Assembly: GCA_040768585.1 (NCBI GenBank)
Contig: JAXGMQ010000001.1
Coordinates: 1 to 64,000 of the forward strand
Direction: 5' to 3'
DNA length: 64,000 bases
DNA from: JAXGMQ01 sp040768585
GTDB taxonomy: Bacteria; Caldisericota; Caldisericia; JAAYUI01
Of this stretch, positions 37,833 through 47,312 are shown piece by piece. Every line of letters begins with the position of its first letter. Within the stretch, counting starts at the first letter, position 1. Both the position numbers and the translations under genes were made by a program. The notes below the pieces were generated by a model. It was given only the letters and a program-made list of their open reading frames with translations, did no database searches and had not been told where the DNA came from.

Positions 37833-37867
37833 AAAAAATCCCCAGAGTAACTCTCTGGGGATTTTTT
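37833..37867. terminator. Strong bidirectional terminator
   Basis: A 15-bp perfect stem (37833-37847 with 37853-37867), GC-rich core tccccagag, A-run on one side and T-run on the other. It serves the plus-strand array and the convergent lipoprotein gene. Confidence 0.9.
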
Positions 37868-37897
37868 ATGTTATCACACCAACTGTACACGATCGTG

Positions 37898-38902
37898 TTA
37901 TTGCTCACCAAACGCTGTTTGACCTTCCTCGGGTGGCTCAATTGTGAAATCAATATTCATGTTTGAAAGCTGGAAGTGAGTGAAAGTCTTCACCTGTCTG
38001 ATGCTTTCAAATGAGCCAACCTTCAGATCAATTGGAACTCCATAGAATTCATCGTCGATACTTACCGCAACATTCAACTCAAGAAGTATTTGTTGTTCTT
38101 TTTCTGTGCCATCGTGGGATTTGTAGTTCTCAGTGATGACCGTAAGTGTTTTTAGTCTCTTTGTTTTGTATCCACCAACATTGTACTCGCCAAGATCATA
38201 AACATAATCAGAGTTCTCAAGAGCTTTGTTTGCTTTTTCTATAGCGTAACTGATGCCGTTGAACACATCCTCAAATCCAATATGGAATCTTTCGTTCTTG
38301 TAGAATCCGTCTCCTTGATCAATCCACTGATCACGACCAATCTGCACGCAATACTGGGGAGGACTCTCCTGTGGATCATCACCCGGGTTCTCCGGCATCT
38401 CCCTGTTGTAAGCTGTGCTGAGCATAAATTGGTATCTGTCTGGTGACGCGAATGAACCTGACTCACTGATGGTTATCTGATCTTCAGAGACACCGTGTTG
38501 AACTTCAAAATCAAATGTCCTCAGAGCGTCTATTGAAAGGTTCTTGATTGGGGATGGTTTGGTCTCATCATGACCAAGAAGCTCCATCTCAATATCGAAA
38601 TCCGTATAGGGGAATACAGCGGTTATCGTCGTAGAGAAGCTTTTATAGTACTCCTTGCTGCATTTGAGCGTGTAATCCTTGCCTGGAACAAGATCCGAAT
38701 AGATGAATTTACCATCATCCTCAACCTCATACGCTGCATCATTCAGATAAACTGTCACACCAGATATTGGAGCATTGGTCTCTTTATCATACACAAAACC
38801 TCTGAGGTATGCCTTTTCCTCTTCCTCACCACAGGAAGACAGGGCAACAACAGCAGAAACCGTCAAAAATAGACAAAGCGCCGCCGAAATGACTTTTCTC
38901 AT
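37898..38902 (-). CDS. Lipoprotein with carboxypeptidase-regulatory-like domain
   Basis: A 334-residue lipoprotein: signal peptide ending at the lipobox LSSC (Cys24) followed by acidic residues. Residues 30-110 form a beta-sandwich of the carboxypeptidase regulatory/CarboxypepD_reg type, with LRGFVYDKETNAPISGVTVYLN. The remainder (about 120-330) has no family I recognise; it looks like a LolA/outer-membrane-lipoprotein-sorting type beta sheet, but that is only an impression. It sits inside the paralog array but on the opposite strand. GGAGGTTCT lies before ATG. Confidence 0.8.
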   Translation of the reverse strand: MRKVISAALCLFLTVSAVVALSSCGEEEEKAYLRGFVYDKETNAPISGVTVYLNDAAYEVEDDGKFIYSDLVPGKDYTLKCSKEYYKSFSTTITAVFPYTDFDIEMELLGHDETKPSPIKNLSIDALRTFDFEVQHGVSEDQITISESGSFASPDRYQFMLSTAYNREMPENPGDDPQESPPQYCVQIGRDQWIDQGDGFYKNERFHIGFEDVFNGISYAIEKANKALENSDYVYDLGEYNVGGYKTKRLKTLTVITENYKSHDGTEKEQQILLELNVAVSIDDEFYGVPIDLKVGSFESIRQVKTFTHFQLSNMNIDFTIEPPEEGQTAFGEQ

Positions 38903-39122
38903 AGAACCTCCTTAGTCGAGGTAATATTCCACCACGACATACACAAACTATCAACAAAAAGTTGCCTTAATAGCGCTTTAACGAGAATTTACATCAAATA
39001 AACTGTTCCGAACGAAATTACGGCAATAGGATTTCAACGTTGTACCGGTCTTTGTTGAAACGCAGGGACAGAAAACTAGACTCATTACTCGTAATTACAT
39101 ACAGACTCGAAAGGAGACCTCG

Positions 39123-42100
39123 ATGAAGAAAACGTTTGTGGGCATAATGTCGCTAATTATCGTCGCAGGTTTGTTGCTAACACCAGTCAGTTCCGCTTTT
39201 GCTGATCTTGGTCCTGTACATATTGAAATGAATGTCACATCAGAGAGACTTGGTCCTGCCAGGGCCAATACCGTCACGGCATTCAAAATTTACATCAGGC
39301 TGAACGTCAATATCAAGACTCATGATTGGATCAAAATATGGTTCCCAATAGATGAGGCCTCCTGTGATCTGAATGATATCTGTGGAGAACCCTTTAAAGT
39401 CAAAGGCGCAAAAGAAAGCCCGCGATTTGTCCCAAATGACAAGTATTTCAAGGACTTTGTCAACAATGAAGAAAAGGACGTTGGTAAGCTGTACGAGATT
39501 CTCGAAGATAAAAAGGTTGCTACAAGGTTCCACGAGGGTGGTCCCTGCCCCGAACCTGAGGGGAACTGCCGCATTGTAGAGGATCCAGACGGCTACGGTC
39601 ATTGGATGCTTGGTACCGTTCTTCCTGCTATCCCAAGAGAAGAATCCGAAAGAAAAGAGAGAACTGCTCAGATCATCAGATCAACCTCAATTGGTTACAT
39701 GCCATGTACTGAATGTCAGGGATACCCCATAATCACCCAAACGTGTTTAGAGCGCTCATTCCAGGTCAATTCACCCCTTCTAGTTGAGGTTTGGAGACAG
39801 GGCTACAACCCAATTGATTTCAACACTTCAAAAACCACAGGTATTGTTGTCCCAGCAACACCTGGCAGATATAGACTAAAAATCGCAACTGGTCCAGAGC
39901 CAACTCCTGTTGAGTCGGATTCATTTGTGTTGCCATGCTCAATGATCTCAACGCCAACGGTCACTCTTGACCCATCAGACACAGGCGTTGCATCTGACAT
40001 GACAATCAAGTTTGATGTTGGCGAAGGCGGAGCTCTCGACTCAGGTAGCTCCCTCATCATGCTTCAGTTCCCAGAAGAGTTCGAACTTCCAAGAAAAATC
40101 AAACCAAGCTACATTAAAGTCAATGGTGTACCACTCAAGGCAAACCCACAGATTTCACTGGAAAACAATCAAATGACGCTTATCTCATCCTCAAATGTTG
40201 ATAACCTTGGCCCTGTCGAGGTCGAAATCTCCCCAAAGGCTGAGATTGTAAATCCTGCCGTTTCATCAAAGCACAAACTCACTGTTTATACGTCATCCGA
40301 GCCAGAACCAGTCGAGTCCAACGAGTTCTTTGTTGGAACCGAACCTAAGGTCACTGTAACTCCTCCGTTTGAGGGCACACCATCCAGCTGGTATGCTGTG
40401 GGCATCGTCCCAGAGGAAGCCACAATTGCCTCTGGAAAAGACTTCACAGTTGTTTTCCCGCAGGATACAACAATCCCAAAAACAATTGATCCAAAAACAA
40501 TCACCGTCAACGGAAAAGCATGCAGCAATGCCGCAGTCAGGGGAGTTGAACTCACAATCACAGCTCCGGTTGAAGTTAAAGGTGCGCTCAAGCTCACAAT
40601 TGGTGAGGAAGCTGGCGTTATTAACCCACCGAAGGGTAACTACGAATTGAAATTCTTTGTTGGTGGAACAGAGTATACTTTTGAGAAATTCACAATCCTT
40701 GAGTCAAAACCACGTGTTGTTGATCTTACTGTTTCCGAGATTCAGGGTTATGAGCCTGCCGAATACAAATTCCGCTATATTCCATCCGTCAATGGAGCTC
40801 TTTCAGCGGGTGACACAATTACGGTTGTTTTCCCAGAGAGCACTATCGTACCCGAGTCTATCGATTCATCAAAGATTGTTGTTAACGGCACACCGGTAAC
40901 CGATGTTAAGATTGAACAGACAACAATTACAATCACTATCAACTCAGAAGTGCCAGCCATCACTGGAGAGTACATCACGTTTAATGTTGACTCTGGAATC
41001 ATGAACCCCCAAATTGCTGGAACATACAAACTTCTTGTCTCATCATCAAAAGACGAACCTGTTGAATCACCGGAGTTCAGCACCACTCAGCCAAAACTTA
41101 TCTCAGAACTCAGATTTACATCCCCAGATGAGCCAGATGGCTGCAACGGTTGGTACAAGACACCGCCAGTACTCTCAATATCCTGTCGTAACCCTGATGC
41201 CAAGATTTATCTTTGGTACGACTCAAGGGAAGACTCTCAGATTCTCTATACAGGTGAGAAAAGATTTGGTCCAGGTTCCCAGAGACCAATCATTCACTAC
41301 TATGCTACTTATGGTGATGAAAAAGAAGAACCAAAGAGTCTACAACTGTTCCTTGATACCGTTCCGCCAGCTATAAGTGTCAAAGAACCGCAATCAGCAA
41401 GTATTATCACAGGCGAAGCAAAATTTAGCGTCAAAGGTGAAAGAGAATTCATCGAGATGCTTACCGATGGACAGGCAACTCACCAGGTTGCCGACGGAGT
41501 CTTTGTGAGACTCAACGATGGTGAACCGGTTGAGCTTCTCAAACCTGAGATATTCGCGGTTGTTGACAGAGATAGCGTAAAAGTCGAGTGGGAACACGAA
41601 TTCACACTCAAAGAGGGTATAAATACAATCACAGTCCTTGGCAGAGACCAGGCTTGTAACGAAACACAGCAGACTTTCACAGTTACTTACGACAAGACAC
41701 CACCAGCAATCACAATCATCACGCCAAAAGACGGCGAAAAGTTTGAGCCGTGGTCGACAATCCCTGTTGAGGTTGAGTCTGAAGCAACCGCATCAGTATA
41801 TGTCAATGGCGCCATTGCGTCTCTCCTTGAGGAAAAAGAGGGTGGAATGGCGGTCTTCACAGCCGATGTCGATATCGAAGAGGGCGAATTTATAATTGAA
41901 GTCGAGGCCTCGGATGTCGCAGGCAATAGCTCCACAAAGTCAATCAAGGTCTACGGCGAAAAGCCACAGACTAGACTCAAACTCTGGATCGACAAGAAGG
42001 ATTTCTATATCAACAATAAGAAAGTTGCCGACCTTGATCCAATGCCAACAACAAAATCTCCGCCTCTCCCAAAGAATCTCGCTGGTAACACCTATATGCC

Positions 42101-42419
42101 AGTGCGTGCCATTCTAGAAGCACTTGGAGCAAAAATCGATTGGATTGCCGCTGAAAGGAAAGTTGACATCTCACTTGCAAAGTCAGATGGATCAGAAACA
42201 CATTTAGAACTCTGGATTGACAACCCTGTCGCCAAGCTCAACGGCAAGGAAGTCAAGATCGTCTCGGTTGATGGAAAGACGATTCTCTATCCAACAATTG
42301 TGGCTAGTCGCACCATGCTTCCACTCAGATTTGCTGTTGAATCTGTTGGTGGAGAAGTTGGATGGATTGCCGCCGAACAGGCTATCGAGATTATCTATCC
42401 ATGCGAAAAGTGTGAGTAG
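39123..42419 (+). CDS. Secreted array protein 5, longest, with stalk domain
   Basis: A 1098-residue paralog with signal peptide cleaved near AFA-D. After the N-terminal domain (THDWIKIWFPIDEASCDLND, ERSFQVNSP, EVWRQGYNP) it has three rather than two units that end EPVES-like, each with a FPxxTxxPxxIDxxxIxVNG pattern (about 270-650); this explains the extra length. Then come the PDGCNGWYKTPP unit, the VEMLTDG-type Ig modules, GRDQACNET and a stalk close to those of the 24118 and 27494 genes. The start follows AAAGGAG. It is transcribed alone and closed by a terminator. Confidence 0.87.
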   Translation: MKKTFVGIMSLIIVAGLLLTPVSSAFADLGPVHIEMNVTSERLGPARANTVTAFKIYIRLNVNIKTHDWIKIWFPIDEASCDLNDICGEPFKVKGAKESPRFVPNDKYFKDFVNNEEKDVGKLYEILEDKKVATRFHEGGPCPEPEGNCRIVEDPDGYGHWMLGTVLPAIPREESERKERTAQIIRSTSIGYMPCTECQGYPIITQTCLERSFQVNSPLLVEVWRQGYNPIDFNTSKTTGIVVPATPGRYRLKIATGPEPTPVESDSFVLPCSMISTPTVTLDPSDTGVASDMTIKFDVGEGGALDSGSSLIMLQFPEEFELPRKIKPSYIKVNGVPLKANPQISLENNQMTLISSSNVDNLGPVEVEISPKAEIVNPAVSSKHKLTVYTSSEPEPVESNEFFVGTEPKVTVTPPFEGTPSSWYAVGIVPEEATIASGKDFTVVFPQDTTIPKTIDPKTITVNGKACSNAAVRGVELTITAPVEVKGALKLTIGEEAGVINPPKGNYELKFFVGGTEYTFEKFTILESKPRVVDLTVSEIQGYEPAEYKFRYIPSVNGALSAGDTITVVFPESTIVPESIDSSKIVVNGTPVTDVKIEQTTITITINSEVPAITGEYITFNVDSGIMNPQIAGTYKLLVSSSKDEPVESPEFSTTQPKLISELRFTSPDEPDGCNGWYKTPPVLSISCRNPDAKIYLWYDSREDSQILYTGEKRFGPGSQRPIIHYYATYGDEKEEPKSLQLFLDTVPPAISVKEPQSASIITGEAKFSVKGEREFIEMLTDGQATHQVADGVFVRLNDGEPVELLKPEIFAVVDRDSVKVEWEHEFTLKEGINTITVLGRDQACNETQQTFTVTYDKTPPAITIITPKDGEKFEPWSTIPVEVESEATASVYVNGAIASLLEEKEGGMAVFTADVDIEEGEFIIEVEASDVAGNSSTKSIKVYGEKPQTRLKLWIDKKDFYINNKKVADLDPMPTTKSPPLPKNLAGNTYMPVRAILEALGAKIDWIAAERKVDISLAKSDGSETHLELWIDNPVAKLNGKEVKIVSVDGKTILYPTIVASRTMLPLRFAVESVGGEVGWIAAEQAIEIIYPCEKCE

Positions 42420-42449
42420 TATTTCCACTCAGCAATCTTAAGATAGTCC

Positions 42450-42483
42450 AAAATCCCCCGAGATACTCTCGGGGGATTTTTTT
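42450..42483 (+). terminator. Rho-independent terminator
   Basis: aaaatcccccgag (42450-42462) pairs with ctcgggggatttt (42468-42480), five-base loop, then T residues. It closes the 39123 gene. Confidence 0.9.
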
Positions 42484-42655
42484 ATAGAATGTATGTGTGT
42501 CCGATCACAAAATAACGGATGTTTAAAGATTTCTGATGACAAAATAGACATAATCATATTACAGACAAAGGGTTCTCCATCTATAAAAGCCCCTGTCAAC
42601 AGTCACTGAACACTAAGATGATGGCCAGATTTTATAACTCAATTATCTACAGGAT

Positions 42656-45600
42656 TCAGATACTCCTTGAAACACTGTCCCGCAATCGATTTACTTTTTT
42701 TATTTCTCCTGTTGCATCGACGATGTTCCAGACAAACTCTGCGTTGTCCAACATGGTATTTAATACTTCCATCAAATCGGTGTCTTGATGAGGTGAGATT
42801 GAACCTCCTGTCAATCTTGGACTCTCTGAAGAAAAGTAAATATATTTAGCTATTTCAAGACTCTCAAGTGCCCAGATAATGGGACTTACGACCTTCACAG
42901 ATGATAGTGTCGAAACCAAGTCTTGAATCTCAAATATTTCAGCCATTTCAGGACTTAATCTGATAATTTCGTTGTTGATTGATATCCTGGCATAGCGCAG
43001 CGCATGTTGATGAAAACGATACGGATCATGGACTACAATCTGTTTATGCGTGTCTCTAATTTCAAGAAGTGTCTCTGGCTCATAATAATCCCATCCGAAC
43101 AGGGACATCCAAAAACAAAACTCCAAAATTAATTCGTTTGAGTTTGAGGATTTAGTCTGGTTCCAGATGGCATCAATTGAGTTATTCGAGATTGAATCTT
43201 CCTGAATTTTCGAAAAATGTGATAAAATCGAGCCTAGAACGAATTTGTATCGGTTATGTGTTTGTTTCGTTGCCCGTGTCAAACGTTCGATTGAGAATGG
43301 ACAGTCAAATCTCCAGTCTCTGAGCATTCCAATGGCAAACGGAAAAATAAAAGCGTCCAAGAAATCATCGATGTTCAAACTTGAGTCAGATAGATTCACA
43401 GAGTATTCATTGATTCTATCCCAATCACCTCCAAAAAAGCTCGAGAGGATACGCATCTTTAGCAGCAATGTTTCTTGCGCCTCATTACTAGATTCACTCA
43501 GTTTCGATTCCAGTGAAGCTGTTTTATGAAATTTGCCGGCCAGTATTTCAAGATAATCGGTCATTATCTCATACTGCTGCACATACTTTTCCGAGGATTC
43601 CAAGAATTTTATTTCTTGCGCTGTCTCTATGATTTGCTCAATCTTGTTAAACTCCAGCCTTCTTGATAGGAGCCATACCATATCCATATCAATCTGAACT
43701 CTATTCATTCCGGAAAGATTCTTCGATATTCTGGTTTGGATGGACAATGACTGCTCAACCTCGTCAAGGAGGTAATTCCGCATTAAGTAGCTTGTGTACG
43801 TACCTTCTTCTATTAATCTCAGAACCGCAGTATCCTCACCTTTATCATTTTCTCTTATTGTGTCTATAATCACACTGGCTTGTTTGTAGTGGTTGTTATC
43901 AAGATGAATAAGAATCATGATATGATCTTGAATTCTATTATCTATCTTGGTTTTATAACCAAAAATAGAAGACACACCATTCTTGTGGTGTCCGCCATAC
44001 ATCCTGGATTTTTTTATGTTTATAGAAAGATCGAGGACGCTTCTTATGGTTTGCCAGTTTGAATAAGTCATTTCATCAGCAAACTCTGCCGTTACCCTAT
44101 CTTCGATAACGGCAAACTCCATTCCATCTTGAACAATGGTTTTGTAAATATAGTGGCAGAGCAGATAGACAGCCTTTTGAGTTTGGTTTGAGTTAATCAG
44201 ATGACAGGATAGTTCAACACAGTCAATATCCACAAAATTTTGCGCCATAAGTATGTGGGCCGATTCCCTTGAGTAGAATTTAAAATCCTCATCGGTTATG
44301 GTTCTTCGGATGTAATCCTTGTCATAACTATCATTGACCTGGTACGTAAGACTGTCATTTTCTTTGTGTTTCTCTACGATTCCAGTTCTTCTCAGCTCAT
44401 CAATTATGAGCATGCCGTTTGCCTTTTTTATCTTGAAGACCTTGGTAATCATTTCCAGTTTTACGGGTTTTCCATAAGTAACCATGAATCCCAATATCCT
44501 CTTTGAGTCATTTGAGAGTCCCGAAATACACCTTTTCGTTATATCATCAATTGCCTTGAGCTTATGTTTGTGCCCCTCTTTGTATGAGAAGCTGTTTCCA
44601 ATCCTATTTATATCATTCGATTCAACAGCCGACCTGACAAAATCCAGTATCAACAGTGGGATACCTCGACTGATGTGGTGCGCATCCTCTATAATCTCAT
44701 TTGGAATATCCTGGCTTTTCAGGCAACTTTGTATAATTTTACCAGTTGAATTCCCGTCTAGACTATCCAACTCGATTGAACTGATCATCTCAGTGTTTTT
44801 TTGAATCAGATTCTCCAAATATCTATTCGCATTTCTCTCGAAAGAAAGCAGAAGGAAAATGTTCTTATTTTCAGTCGCACATCCAATGCAAGCATCAAGT
44901 GTTTTGTCATCAAGCATATGCGCATCATCAATAATAACACAAATCCTTTTACCCAGACTTCCAACGAATTTCGAAAACAATTTTGAGATATCCTTTGAAG
45001 AATTAAGATTTGTGACCTTTACCATGGATAGTCTTGCGCCAAGCTTGGGATGCAATCCACCCAAATCAACAAATTCAGCCTTGTCTATCTTGTCTAATAT
45101 ATCACTGTTAAAATGTGCTATGTCAAAAGCAATCTGCTTTAAACCAGAATAATCGTGGAATCTGGTCATTGAATTGCCTCTAGCTCTGACCTGAAGTTCT
45201 GAGTTGACAATCAATCTTGATGAAAATTCATCAAGCATCCTGGTCTTACCCATTCCAAACGATCCGGCAACAGTAAACATGTTCTCACTTGTCTGATTCT
45301 CGTACTTAGTTTTGAGTTCCCGCATCTCCCAGTCTCTTCCATAATAATCGGGAATCCTAACGATAAATCCGCCTGAAGGCTGGAAACTCTGAATATTTTT
45401 AGAGATTAATCTCAATTCCTCAAGCAATTCCTGAGAGGTCTGAATTCGTTCTGATGGTTCCTGTCTGAGCAGCAAGAGGAGAAGGTCATCTATTTCCTTG
45501 GGGATTTTATCATTGTAAGTCGATGGTGGTTCTGGAGTGGATTGGAGCATCAGATATGCGTTGGAATCAGGATTATCCGATTGGAATGGGAACCGACCTG

Positions 45601-46222
45601 TAAGGCTCCGATACATCGTCACACCAAAGGAATATAGGTCTGAGCGAATATCAACCTCTCCGGTTATCAGCTGCTCAGGGGCAATGTAATTCATTGAACC
45701 CATAATAAACCCTTTTGATGTTATTCTTCCCTCCTCAGAGGAGCGAGCGAGTCCAAAATCTATCAGTTTGGGTATTATTGAATCAGTGTTAGCTTCTCTC
45801 TTGTTGCAGATTATGATGTTCTCAGGTTTAATGTCTCGGTGTACAATCCCTTTAGAATGGAGAAAACATAAAACCTCTGCCATATTCACAAAAACTGAAA
45901 TCAGCTCTGGCAAGGGGATAGACAAATACTCCGAAAGAGGAACACCCCTTATGTGTTCCATGATATAGTACAGTCTGTTGTCATCTCTGCCACAGTCGTA
46001 CACATCGACAATTGATGGGTGGCTAATGTCTTTCAGAAGTGATGCTTCAGAGATGAAACGTTGAACAGACTCTTTGTCAGAGTTTCTCTTATCAAATTCA
46101 AGAACTTTGATGATAACATCACGCTTCTTTTTGTGATCATATCCTTCATAAACAGAGGACATGCCTGAGCTACTGACGCTCCTCCCAACCTCATATCTAC
46201 CAAAGATATAATCCTTTATCAT
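42656..46222 (-). CDS. Ser/Thr protein kinase fused to AAA-type ATPase
   Basis: A 1188-residue soluble signalling protein. The Hanks-type kinase (about 8-275) has Lys39, Glu59, the catalytic loop HRDIKPEN (128-135), DFG (155-157) and APEQ. The nucleotide loop is odd: SVSSSGMSSVY has Ser where all three glycines of GxGxxG should be. A second NTPase follows, with Walker A GSFGMGKT at 320-327 and a Walker B-type CVIIDDAHML further on, like the predicted ATPase modules of kinase-AAA regulators. The last 600 residues are helical, probably TPR-like repeats. No DNA-binding or membrane domain is seen. It stands alone, with a good promoter, and diverges from the rpsF operon. Confidence 0.9.
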   Translation of the reverse strand: MIKDYIFGRYEVGRSVSSSGMSSVYEGYDHKKKRDVIIKVLEFDKRNSDKESVQRFISEASLLKDISHPSIVDVYDCGRDDNRLYYIMEHIRGVPLSEYLSIPLPELISVFVNMAEVLCFLHSKGIVHRDIKPENIIICNKREANTDSIIPKLIDFGLARSSEEGRITSKGFIMGSMNYIAPEQLITGEVDIRSDLYSFGVTMYRSLTGRFPFQSDNPDSNAYLMLQSTPEPPSTYNDKIPKEIDDLLLLLLRQEPSERIQTSQELLEELRLISKNIQSFQPSGGFIVRIPDYYGRDWEMRELKTKYENQTSENMFTVAGSFGMGKTRMLDEFSSRLIVNSELQVRARGNSMTRFHDYSGLKQIAFDIAHFNSDILDKIDKAEFVDLGGLHPKLGARLSMVKVTNLNSSKDISKLFSKFVGSLGKRICVIIDDAHMLDDKTLDACIGCATENKNIFLLLSFERNANRYLENLIQKNTEMISSIELDSLDGNSTGKIIQSCLKSQDIPNEIIEDAHHISRGIPLLILDFVRSAVESNDINRIGNSFSYKEGHKHKLKAIDDITKRCISGLSNDSKRILGFMVTYGKPVKLEMITKVFKIKKANGMLIIDELRRTGIVEKHKENDSLTYQVNDSYDKDYIRRTITDEDFKFYSRESAHILMAQNFVDIDCVELSCHLINSNQTQKAVYLLCHYIYKTIVQDGMEFAVIEDRVTAEFADEMTYSNWQTIRSVLDLSINIKKSRMYGGHHKNGVSSIFGYKTKIDNRIQDHIMILIHLDNNHYKQASVIIDTIRENDKGEDTAVLRLIEEGTYTSYLMRNYLLDEVEQSLSIQTRISKNLSGMNRVQIDMDMVWLLSRRLEFNKIEQIIETAQEIKFLESSEKYVQQYEIMTDYLEILAGKFHKTASLESKLSESSNEAQETLLLKMRILSSFFGGDWDRINEYSVNLSDSSLNIDDFLDAFIFPFAIGMLRDWRFDCPFSIERLTRATKQTHNRYKFVLGSILSHFSKIQEDSISNNSIDAIWNQTKSSNSNELILEFCFWMSLFGWDYYEPETLLEIRDTHKQIVVHDPYRFHQHALRYARISINNEIIRLSPEMAEIFEIQDLVSTLSSVKVVSPIIWALESLEIAKYIYFSSESPRLTGGSISPHQDTDLMEVLNTMLDNAEFVWNIVDATGEIKKVNRLRDSVSRSI

Positions 46223-46231
46223 CTCTACCAG

Positions 46232-46260
46232 ATTGTATGTTAACCCTTTCGGTTGGTCAA
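46232..46260 (-). promoter_or_regulatory. Promoter of the kinase-ATPase gene
   Basis: On the minus strand TTGACC (46260-46255), 17-base spacer, TACAAT (46237-46232), with the ATG nine bases further. No Shine-Dalgarno sequence lies between. Confidence 0.55.
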
Positions 46261-46262
46261 TC

Positions 46263-46290
46263 TTGACAAACGTAGCTTTTACGATAACAT
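46263..46290 (+). promoter_or_regulatory. Promoter of the rpsF operon
   Basis: A perfect -35 TTGACA (46263-46268) is followed after 16 bases by TAACAT (46285-46290). Its -35 is two bases from the -35 of the divergent kinase promoter. Confidence 0.5.
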
Positions 46291-46393
46291 TTCATGTCTG
46301 TTGGGAAATCCTTTTGGCCAGGTGTGATTTGTTAGCTTGGCTCAAAAGCCAGTATTTTCTGGCAAAAAGTCCAAAGGAGGATTATACAAGAAA

Positions 46394-46876
46394 GTGAAGA
46401 AATACGAACAGATGTTTGTTCTTTCTTCTTCTCTTGATGAGGAAAAGGAGAAGGAACTAGTAGAGAAACTCACCAGTGTCGTCACAGAGAGTGGTGGCGA
46501 GATTGTTGAGAGCACCCGATGGGGAAAGAGAAGACTCGCTTACCAGATCAGAGAGCATGTAGAAGGTATCTACCACTACATCATCTTCATGGCCCCGCCA
46601 GATGTGCCAGCAAAGCTTAGAAGAACTGTCAGAATCACTGAAGGTTTTGTCAGGGACATTCTTCTCGATCTGACATTTGCTGACAAGTCGGAGGCAAAGC
46701 GTAGAGCTCATCTCAAAGAAGTTGAAGAGAGACGTTCGCTTCGTGCCAAGGCAAGGCAGGAAAAGGCAGACGAAGAAGGGAACACATACTCGGATTCACG
46801 CACAGATTCGAATGAAGCTCCCAACGTAGAGCCAACTAATACCATAGAGAACAACGAAACAGAATCGGAGGAATAA
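46394..46876 (+). CDS. rpsF: 30S ribosomal protein S6
   Basis: A ribosomal protein of about 160 residues. The family start is KKYEQMFVLSSSLDEE, so GTG 46394 is preferred; AAAGGAGG lies 13 bases upstream, a long but usable spacing. An in-frame TTG at 46337 would add 19 basic residues, which is unusual for S6. The S6 core runs to about residue 95 with TRWGKRRLAYQI and TEGFVRDILLDL. Past it is a tail of some 65 residues, basic then strongly acidic (Glu, Asn, Thr rich). The tail is longer than in most bacteria. First gene of the S6-SSB-S18-L9 operon. Confidence 0.9.
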   Translation: MKKYEQMFVLSSSLDEEKEKELVEKLTSVVTESGGEIVESTRWGKRRLAYQIREHVEGIYHYIIFMAPPDVPAKLRRTVRITEGFVRDILLDLTFADKSEAKRRAHLKEVEERRSLRAKARQEKADEEGNTYSDSRTDSNEAPNVEPTNTIENNETESEE

Positions 46877-47292
46877 TGCTGAATCGTGTTTTTCTGATTG
46901 GAAATCTTGTTGCTGACCCCGAAATCAGGTACACACCCTCGGGTTCTCCCGTTGGTTCATTCAGACTCGCATGCACTGAGAAATTCAAGTCCCGCGATGG
47001 CGGTGAGATGAAGGAACAGACACTGTTTATAAATTGCAGTGTTTGGGGCAATCAGGCGACAGTCGTCCAGCAATACTTGAAAAAAGGAAGTAGACTGTTT
47101 GTTGAGGGTAGACTTCAAATCAGGGATTACGAACAGGACGGAATCAGAAAATGGTTCACCTCCGTGAATGTTAGAAGCTTCAAATTCCTGGACAAACGTT
47201 CAGACGAAAACAAATCGTCGCAGGGAGACTATGATTCCAAGGAAGATTTTAGCCCTCCAGAATTCAGCGACGACGACATACCGTTTTCATGA
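46876..47292 (+). CDS. ssb: Single-stranded DNA-binding protein
   Basis: A 138-residue SSB with the OB-fold start MLNRVFLIGNLVADPEIRYT and the segment FINCSVWGNQATVVQQYLKKG. A short disordered linker leads to the acidic C-terminal tip FSDDDIPFS, the partner-binding tail. It starts on the last base of the rpsF stop, so it is translationally coupled. Its place between S6 and S18 is conserved across bacteria. Confidence 0.97.
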   Translation: MLNRVFLIGNLVADPEIRYTPSGSPVGSFRLACTEKFKSRDGGEMKEQTLFINCSVWGNQATVVQQYLKKGSRLFVEGRLQIRDYEQDGIRKWFTSVNVRSFKFLDKRSDENKSSQGDYDSKEDFSPPEFSDDDIPFS

Positions 47293-47312
47293 TTGAAAGG
47301 AGATAACAAATC

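Noticed and set aside
27494..42419. CRISPR array or transposon-made repeats
   Set aside because: The repetition is at the level of whole protein domains in frame; there are no short regular repeats with spacers, no terminal inverted repeats and no transposase.
26895..42419. Copper amine oxidase enzymes
   Set aside because: Only the stalk-type N-terminal domain occurs; the catalytic domain with the TPQ tyrosine is absent in all.
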